Positions 7,198 through 12,100 of a stretch of 12,100 nt of DNA are shown here, piece after piece. Positions within the stretch are counted from its first letter, which is position 1. Every line of letters starts with the position of its first letter. Location: contig SLGN01000721.1 of assembly GCA_007123695.1 (NCBI GenBank), forward strand, positions 1 through 12,100, in the 5' to 3' direction. Under the pieces are notes generated by a model, which saw only the letters and a program-made list of their open reading frames with translations, was not told the origin of the DNA and ran no database searches. The position numbers and the translations under genes were made by a program. The stretch comes from Verrucomicrobiales bacterium (GTDB lineage: Bacteria; Verrucomicrobiota; Verrucomicrobiia; Verrucomicrobiales; DEV007).

Positions 7198-7215
7198 GCT
7201 CCGGGAACGCGGAGC
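7198..7215. promoter_or_regulatory. Dyad element between divergent promoters
   Basis: GCTCCG and CGGAGC form a perfect 6-bp inverted repeat around a 6-nt centre. It sits between the candidate pbp2 promoter and the candidate korA promoter. It could be an operator, but short dyads are common in GC-rich DNA. A second inverted pair, CCGGG/CCCGG at 7201-7220, overlaps it. Confidence 0.25.
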
Positions 7216-7250
7216 CCCGGCGCCCCCCCTGCTTCCGTGAGACATTTTCT

Positions 7251-7279
7251 TTGCAATGCCGGGCGCGGCCTGATTAACT
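7251..7279 (+). promoter_or_regulatory. Candidate promoter for the korA-korB cluster
   Basis: TTGCAA (7251-7256) and TTAACT (7274-7279) are spaced by 17 bp. The -35 matches the consensus at four positions, the -10 at only three. It lies 30 nt upstream of the korA ATG, so the leader would be about 24 nt. The lower GC of this stretch compared with its surroundings supports a promoter. Confidence 0.4.
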
Positions 7280-7309
7280 GACCCCTTTCCCCCCGTAAAA
7301 ATCCCGTCG

Positions 7310-9127
7310 ATGACCCCCCAAGCGACGTCGGAAAGCGCCGACATCAACTCCTCTCCCGCGCCGTCGGCCGGGACCACCGAACTCCAGAACGCGGTCATCC
7401 GCTTCGCCGGAAACTCCCAGGACGGCATCCAGACCATCGGGGGGCTCCTCGCGAAGCTGGCGGGCCGCAGCGCCCGGGAGGTCATGACCTACATGACGAT
7501 CCCCTCGACGATCTCGGGCGGACCCTCCATCTTCCAGGTGCACCTCGGATCGGGCGAGGTCCTCTCGGCCGGCGACGAGTCGGACTTCCTCTTCGCCTTC
7601 TACCAGCACAGCTACGACAGCCACATCGGCTCGCTGCGGCCGGGCGGGATCTGCATCTACGACACGGACAACGTCGAAACCGTCGACCGGGAACTCGACG
7701 CCCTGCACGTGGGCGTCCCCATCACCAGCACCACGGTGGAGGCCCTCGGTGGCAGCGCGCGGGAACGCGGCAAGAACCTCTTCGTGCTCGGGCTCGTCAC
7801 GCAGATCTTCAAGCTCGACCGGGAAAAGGTCGTCGGCCTCGTGGCGCGCCAGTTCGGCCGCAAGGGCGAGGACGTCCTCCGCAACGCCACGCTCGCTTTC
7901 GACGCCGGCTACGCCTATCCCGTCGGCGACCTGCTCTCCCTCGACTACGCCCTCGAGGCCGGCCGCGGCAGCGGCGGCGACAAGGTCACCACCGACGGGA
8001 ACACCGCCATGGTCCTGGGCCTGCTCGCCGGCGGGGTCCGCTACGGGGCCGCCTACCCGATCACGCCGTGGTCGACGATCATGGAGCAACTGCGGGCCGA
8101 ACTCCCGAAATACGGCGGGCTCTTCGTCCAGGCCGAGGACGAGCTCGCGGCGGTCTCGATGGCCCTCGGCTTCGCCTACTCGGGCCACACCGCCGTGACC
8201 GGCAGCGCCGGGCCCGGCATCTCGCTGAAGATGGAGGCCCTGAGCTACGCGACCATGGCCGAGCTGCCGCTGGTGGTCGTGAACGTGCAGCGCGGCGGGC
8301 CCAGCACCGGCCTGCCGACCAGCGTGGAGCAGAGCGACCTGATGCAGGCGATCTACGGCAGCCACGGCGACTGCCCGCGCATTGTCCTCGCGCCGAAAAA
8401 CGTGGCCGACTGCTTCCACATCGCGGTGGAGGCCTGCGAGGCGGCGCGCCGCTACAGCTGCCCGGTCTTCATCCTCACCGACATGGCTCTGGCCTCGCGC
8501 ATCGAGGCCTTCGATCAGCCCGACCTCGACCGCTGCCTGCACGAGCCCGCCGTCGATCTTGCGCCCCGCGGAGGGGACTTCAAGCCCTACCCCCTCGACG
8601 CCGAGACGCGGCACGCGCCCCCCGGCGCCCCCATGGCCGGGGGCAAGTATCCCGTCGTGACCGGCCTGGAGCACGACGAGTGGGGCCACCCCAGCGCCAA
8701 CCCGGCCATCCACCAGCGCATGACAGAACGGCGGCGGGAAAAAATCAAGGCCTACGCCGCGACCCTGCCGCTGCCGCAGATCGACGGCGACGCCTCCGGC
8801 GAAATCCTGCTGGTCGGCTGGGGCTCCACCTGGGGGCCCATCCGCGAGGCAGGCGAAAGGCTGCGGGCCAAGGGCCGCAAGGTCGGCAGCCTCCACCTGC
8901 GCCACCTCAACCCCATGCCCAACGGGCTCGAGGCGGTCTTCGCCGGATACGACCACGTGATCGTCGTCGAGATGAACGACGAAGGCCTCTACGGCCACGG
9001 CCAGCTCGCCACCCTCCTCCGCGCCCGCCACTGCGACCCCAAGATCCGCTCCATCTGCAAGACCGACGGCCTCAACTACCAGGTCCGCGACATCGTCTCC
9101 CGCGCCGAAGAAGCCGCAGGCGTCTGA
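7310..9127 (+). CDS. korA: 2-oxoacid:ferredoxin oxidoreductase, fused gamma-alpha subunit (KorA)
   Basis: With KorB it oxidatively decarboxylates a 2-oxoacid, most likely 2-oxoglutarate, to its acyl-CoA and reduces ferredoxin; the reverse reaction fixes CO2 in organisms that have the reductive TCA cycle. The 605 residues hold a gamma domain first (about 25-210, starting with RFAGNSQDGIQTIGG), then the alpha pyrimidine-binding domain (from about 225) with AYPITPWSTI (248-257), EDELAAVSMALGFAYSG (276-292) and TGSAGPGISLKMEALSY (297-313), and RGGPSTGLPT (328-337). A transketolase C-like domain lies at about 515-605. The N-terminal 24 residues are a variable Ser/Pro-rich extension. The ATG at 7310 is the only suitable start and lacks a Shine-Dalgarno sequence. 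Neither a delta ferredoxin-like subunit nor a ferredoxin gene is seen beside it. Substrate preference (2-oxoglutarate rather than pyruvate) is inferred from the two-subunit layout. Confidence 0.94.
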   Translation: MTPQATSESADINSSPAPSAGTTELQNAVIRFAGNSQDGIQTIGGLLAKLAGRSAREVMTYMTIPSTISGGPSIFQVHLGSGEVLSAGDESDFLFAFYQHSYDSHIGSLRPGGICIYDTDNVETVDRELDALHVGVPITSTTVEALGGSARERGKNLFVLGLVTQIFKLDREKVVGLVARQFGRKGEDVLRNATLAFDAGYAYPVGDLLSLDYALEAGRGSGGDKVTTDGNTAMVLGLLAGGVRYGAAYPITPWSTIMEQLRAELPKYGGLFVQAEDELAAVSMALGFAYSGHTAVTGSAGPGISLKMEALSYATMAELPLVVVNVQRGGPSTGLPTSVEQSDLMQAIYGSHGDCPRIVLAPKNVADCFHIAVEACEAARRYSCPVFILTDMALASRIEAFDQPDLDRCLHEPAVDLAPRGGDFKPYPLDAETRHAPPGAPMAGGKYPVVTGLEHDEWGHPSANPAIHQRMTERRREKIKAYAATLPLPQIDGDASGEILLVGWGSTWGPIREAGERLRAKGRKVGSLHLRHLNPMPNGLEAVFAGYDHVIVVEMNDEGLYGHGQLATLLRARHCDPKIRSICKTDGLNYQVRDIVSRAEEAAGV

Positions 9128-9154
9128 AAACTGAAAACTTGCCCCTGAAAACTT
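9124..9154 (+). repeat. Three CTGAAAACT units in the korA-korB junction
   Basis: CTGAAAACT occurs at 9124-9132, 9131-9139 and 9145-9153, offset by 7 and 14 nt. The last two copies continue with another T. The first copy includes the korA stop codon TGA. The repeats fill nearly the whole 34-nt junction and are much AT-richer than the flanks. Confidence 0.8.
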
Positions 9155-9161
9155 CCCCCCC

Positions 9162-10082
9162 ATGACCGCCGCCGAAGCCCCCAAGCCTCTCACGAAGAAG
9201 GACCTCGCCGCCGACCATCCGACCTGGTGTCCGGGCTGCGGCGACTTCGCCGTGCTCGCCGCCTTCTTCAAGGTGCTGGAGAAGCTGCAGATCCCGCACG
9301 AGAAAATCTGCACCATCGCCGGGATCGGCTGCTCCTCGCGCTTTCCCTACTTCGTCAACAGCCACGGGGTCCACTACATCCACGGGCGCGCCCTGCCTTT
9401 CGCCACCGGGGTCAGCCTGGCCCGGCCCGACCTGCATGTCTTCGCCTTCGGCGGCGACGGCGACGGCTATTCCATCGGCGGCAACCACCTCGACCACGCC
9501 GCCCGCAAGAACGTGAACCTGACCTACGTGGTGATGGACAACTTCGTCTACGGGCTGACGAAGAAGCAGACCTCGCCCACGAGCCCCCGGGGCTTCAAGT
9601 CCAAGACCGATCCCGCCGGGGCCGTCGACCAGCCCATCAACCCGATGAAGAAGCTCGTCTACGGAGGCGCGAGCTTCGTCGCCCGCACCCACGCGACCCA
9701 GGTGAAGCACATGATGGAGGTCTTCGAGCGGGCCATCCTCCACCCCGGATTCAGCGTGGTCGAGGTGCTTTCCGAATGCATCGTCTTCTACCCCGGCGCC
9801 TTCGACGACGGCAACCCCCGCAAGGGCGGCGTCTTCGAACGGATCGAGGAAAGGAAGTGGGACGACAGCCCCGAAGACGCCGGGCGCCACGACGTCACCG
9901 ACGAGAACGCCGCCTACCGGCTCGCGACGCTGCAGTATCCCGGCAAGTTCGGCGTCTTCTACGAGACGGACCATCCCACCAAGAACCAGCTCGAGCAAAA
10001 CTGGATCGACGCGAGCCGCGAGCGGGCGGGCAACGCCCCGGCCGCCGAGCTGCTCGCGGCGCGCTTCGCCTCGATGAAGTGA
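9162..10082 (+). CDS. korB: 2-oxoacid:ferredoxin oxidoreductase beta subunit (KorB)
   Basis: This subunit binds thiamine diphosphate and a [4Fe-4S] cluster and is the partner of KorA. The 306 residues match the family length. Cysteines suited to the cluster are C23 and C26 in WCPGCGD, C57 in GIGCSSR and C206 in SECIVF. The thiamine diphosphate motif begins at G98 (GGDGDGYSIGGNH, 97-109) and ends with N127 in MDNFVYGLTKKQTSPTSP. It starts 34 nt after korA, with an ATG directly after seven cytosines and no Shine-Dalgarno sequence. The long antisense frame on the minus strand has no family features. The pairing with a gamma-alpha fusion chain supports a KorAB-type enzyme; pyruvate as substrate is the main alternative. 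Confidence 0.94.
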   Translation: MTAAEAPKPLTKKDLAADHPTWCPGCGDFAVLAAFFKVLEKLQIPHEKICTIAGIGCSSRFPYFVNSHGVHYIHGRALPFATGVSLARPDLHVFAFGGDGDGYSIGGNHLDHAARKNVNLTYVVMDNFVYGLTKKQTSPTSPRGFKSKTDPAGAVDQPINPMKKLVYGGASFVARTHATQVKHMMEVFERAILHPGFSVVEVLSECIVFYPGAFDDGNPRKGGVFERIEERKWDDSPEDAGRHDVTDENAAYRLATLQYPGKFGVFYETDHPTKNQLEQNWIDASRERAGNAPAAELLAARFASMK

Positions 10083-10119
10083 GCCAGGCCGCCGCGACCG
10101 GGAAACCGCACCACGCCCG

Positions 10120-11598
10120 ATGGGTTCGCTGACGCTGCTGCTGCTCGGAATGTCCATCGTCGTGGCCGGCATCGTCGGCCTGCGCTGGCATCCCTTCGTC
10201 GCTCTCGTCGCGGCGGGCCTCTTCGTCGCCGCGCTCACCCCGCAGGATCTGCTCTACCGCTCGCAGCTCGACGCCGCGAAGCGCGCCGCGCTGCTCGGCG
10301 ATTCCGGCGCCGTGCCCGAGACGGTCCCGCCCGGGCTGGCCGTCGTCCACAAGACGGCGCTGGAGCATTCGCAAAAGTGGTTCGTCTCGCGCTTCACCGA
10401 GGCCTTCGGACGCGGCTGCGGGCAGATCGCCCTGATCATCGCCATGGCCGCGATCATCGGGCGCTGTCTCCTCGACTCGGGCGGAGCCAAGCGGATCGTC
10501 GATTCGCTGATGCGCGTCTGCGGCGCCCGCGGCACCCCCTTCGCCTTCGCCGGCAGCGCCTTCACGCTCGGCATCCCGGTGTTCTTCGAGACCGTCTTCT
10601 ACCTGCTGCTGCCGCTGGGCAAGGCGATGCGGCGCGAGACCGGAAAGGACTACCTGCTCTACCTGCTGACCATCGTCGCCGGCGCGACCATGGCCCATTC
10701 CCTCGTTCCGCCGACGCCGGGACCGCTCGCCGTGGCCGAGGCCTTCGGCGAGAGCGTGCCGGTCGGTTCGATGATGCTCGGCGGCCTCGTCGTCGGCGTC
10801 TTCACCGTCGCCACCGGCATCGCCTACGCCTACTGGGCCAACCGGCGCTGGGAGATCCCCCTGCGGGAGGAGGAGGGCGACTCCGCCGACGAATCGTCCG
10901 GTGGCGAGGCGCCGGGGACCGAGGCGCCGCTGCCTTCGCTGTGGCTTTCCCTGCTGCCCATCGTGCTGCCCGTCGCCCTCATCGGGGGCGACACGGTGCT
11001 TTCCGCCCTCGGCAAGGAGATCGCCGCGATGAAGCTGCTCGGCGACAAGAACATCGCCCTGCTGCTCTCCGCCGCCGCCTCGGTGGCGCTGCTGCGCTTC
11101 TCCGCGCACGTCCCCGTCGGGGCGGCCAAGGCGGCGGTGGCGGGGGCCCTCTCCAGCGCGGGGATCATCATCCTGATCACCTCGGCCGGCGGGGCCTTCG
11201 GCTCGGTCCTGAAGGATGCGAACGTGGCGGAGTTCATCAGCAGCTCGATCGAGGGACGGCAGACCCTGATGCTGATTCCGGTGGCCTACCTCGCCACGGC
11301 GCTGATCCGCACCGCCCAGGGCTCGGCCACCGTCGCGATGATCACCGCCGGGGGAATGGTGGCGCCCCTGGCCGCCGATGCGGCCCTTTCCTACTCTCCC
11401 CTCTACCTCGCGCTCGCCATCGGCTGCGGCTCCAAGCCGATCTCGTGGGCGAACGACAGCGGCTTCTGGGTGATCGGCCGCATGACGGGGATGACGCCCA
11501 TCGAGACCTTCAAGACCGTCAGCGTGATGATGCTGCTGATGTCGCTGGCGGGCCTTGCCTTGGTCCTCGTCGGCGCGGTCGTGTTGCCGATGGGGTAG
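10120..11598 (+). CDS. GntP-family gluconate/sugar-acid:H+ symporter
   Basis: This 492-residue inner-membrane permease should import gluconate or a related sugar or hydroxy acid with protons. Family-typical stretches are GIPVFFETVFYLLLPLGKA (151-169), the HSLVPPTPGPLA region (193-204), RTAQGSATVAM (397-407) and CGSKPISWANDSGFWVIGR (436-454). At least ten hydrophobic segments are visible. It is longer than the roughly 440-450 residues usual in the family, mainly through a hydrophilic stretch at about 40-95 after the second helix and an acidic, Ser/Gly-rich loop at 247-272. It begins 37 nt after korB, so cotranscription is possible, but an independent start cannot be excluded. The ATG at 10120 has no good ribosome site; Met11 is an alternative but would cut the first helix. 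The exact substrate cannot be read from the sequence. Confidence 0.93.
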   Translation: MGSLTLLLLGMSIVVAGIVGLRWHPFVALVAAGLFVAALTPQDLLYRSQLDAAKRAALLGDSGAVPETVPPGLAVVHKTALEHSQKWFVSRFTEAFGRGCGQIALIIAMAAIIGRCLLDSGGAKRIVDSLMRVCGARGTPFAFAGSAFTLGIPVFFETVFYLLLPLGKAMRRETGKDYLLYLLTIVAGATMAHSLVPPTPGPLAVAEAFGESVPVGSMMLGGLVVGVFTVATGIAYAYWANRRWEIPLREEEGDSADESSGGEAPGTEAPLPSLWLSLLPIVLPVALIGGDTVLSALGKEIAAMKLLGDKNIALLLSAAASVALLRFSAHVPVGAAKAAVAGALSSAGIIILITSAGGAFGSVLKDANVAEFISSSIEGRQTLMLIPVAYLATALIRTAQGSATVAMITAGGMVAPLAADAALSYSPLYLALAIGCGSKPISWANDSGFWVIGRMTGMTPIETFKTVSVMMLLMSLAGLALVLVGAVVLPMG

Positions 11599-11602
11599 GA
11601 TC

Positions 11603-11623
11603 GGCGGGGCCGGGCTCTCCGCC
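11603..11623. terminator. Possible bidirectional hairpin between convergent genes
   Basis: GGCGGGG pairs with CTCCGCC (7 bp, one G-T) around a 7-nt loop, filling almost all of the 24 nt between the gntP-like stop and the DUF1501 stop. No T-tract follows on either strand, so intrinsic termination would be inefficient. Confidence 0.35.
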
Positions 11624-12100
11624 TACGCGAGGACCTCGCGCACGACCCGCCCATGCACGTCGGTGAGCCGGAAGTCCCGGCCCTGGAAGCGGTAGGTGAG
11701 CCGCTCGTGGTCGAAGCCGAGTTGGTGCAGGATGGTGGCGTGGAGGTCGTGGACGTGGACCGCGCCCTCGACGACCTCGTAGCCGAAGTCGTCGCTCGCG
11801 CCATGCACGCAGCCGGCCTTGAAGCCCCCGCCCGCGACCCACATGGTGAAGGCGTCGATGTGGTGGTCGCGCCCGCTCGCCCCGCCCTCGCGGACCTCTC
11901 CCATGGGGGTGCGGCCGAATTCCCCGCCCCACACCACGATGGTGTCCTCGAGCAGGCCGCGCTGCTTCAGGTCGAGCACGAGGGCGGCCGATGCCTGGTC
12001 GATCTCGCGGCAGATTTCGGGAAAATGCTTTTCCAAGTTCTCGGTGGGGCCGCCGTGGTGGTCCCAATTGGTGTGGTAGAGCTGGACGAAGCGCACGCCC
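11623..12100 (-). CDS. DUF1501 family protein, C-terminal part (cut by window edge)
   Basis: The visible 159 codons are the end of a DUF1501 protein, a sulfatase/alkaline-phosphatase-like family abundant in Planctomycetota and Verrucomicrobiota and of unproven function. Recognisable stretches are [17 protein letters not shown] at the left of the fragment, [14 protein letters not shown] and [17 protein letters not shown], followed by [20 protein letters not shown] and the final [17 protein letters not shown]. The frame continues past the window, so the GTG at 12096 is an internal valine, not the start. Such genes are usually paired with a DUF1549/DUF1553 cytochrome-type gene, which would lie outside the window. 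It is convergent with the permease gene. Confidence 0.93.
   Translation of the reverse strand, partial: GVRFVQLYHTNWDHHGGPTENLEKHFPEICREIDQASAALVLDLKQRGLLEDTIVVWGGEFGRTPMGEVREGGASGRDHHIDAFTMWVAGGGFKAGCVHGASDDFGYEVVEGAVHVHDLHATILHQLGFDHERLTYRFQGRDFRLTDVHGRVVREVLA

Noticed and set aside
7274..9316. 680-codon minus-strand frame antisense to korA
   Set aside because: It is an antisense shadow of a GC-rich gene with strongly conserved motifs on the plus strand; no family features were seen in its translation.
12094..12096. GTG as the start of the DUF1501 gene
   Set aside because: The conserved GVRFVQLYH stretch continues to the window edge, so this valine is internal and the gene is truncated by the window.

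Overview
This is a GC-rich, densely packed bacterial chromosome segment carrying ten protein genes (two cut by the window edges) and one tRNA. The gene content points to the Planctomycetota-Verrucomicrobiota-Chlamydiota group, most likely Verrucomicrobiota. The markers are a DUF1501 protein at the right edge (a family expanded in Planctomycetota and Verrucomicrobiota), a CdaA/CdaR c-di-AMP pair, a two-subunit KorAB with a fused gamma-alpha chain, and several starts without a Shine-Dalgarno sequence. The phylum is inferred from families, not from a marker phylogeny.

Left part (1-2400). A minus-strand pair encodes the membrane diadenylate cyclase CdaA and the start of a CdaR/YbbR-like regulator, overlapping by 14 nt. 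A 255-bp divergent spacer separates them from a plus-strand UDP-glucose 4-epimerase (galE). A complete tRNA-Gly(CCC) with encoded CCA follows galE.

Middle (2466-7116). A tight minus-strand operon runs pbp2 -> pbp1 -> small four-helix membrane protein. Both junctions are ATGA stop/start overlaps. The first gene is a class B penicillin-binding protein with an intact transpeptidase triad (STFK, SCN, KTG). The second is a class A-type protein with an intact-looking GT51 glycosyltransferase, but its transpeptidase SxxK motif reads S-A-F-L, so the catalytic lysine is lost. This suggests a split peptidoglycan synthase: glycan polymerisation by one protein, crosslinking by its operon partner, and possibly help from the third, unrecognised membrane protein. 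It is the most interesting item in the window. A promoter with a 17-bp spacer is visible upstream of pbp2, and a possible terminator lies after the last gene.

Right part (7310-12100). On the plus strand, korA (gamma-alpha fusion) and korB encode a 2-oxoacid:ferredoxin oxidoreductase, most likely for 2-oxoglutarate. A GntP-family gluconate/sugar-acid permease follows 37 nt later and may be cotranscribed. The C-terminal part of a convergent DUF1501 gene fills the right edge. The divergent spacer between pbp2 and korA (193 bp) holds candidate promoters for both directions and a dyad element between them. No mobile element, CRISPR array, rRNA or origin was seen.
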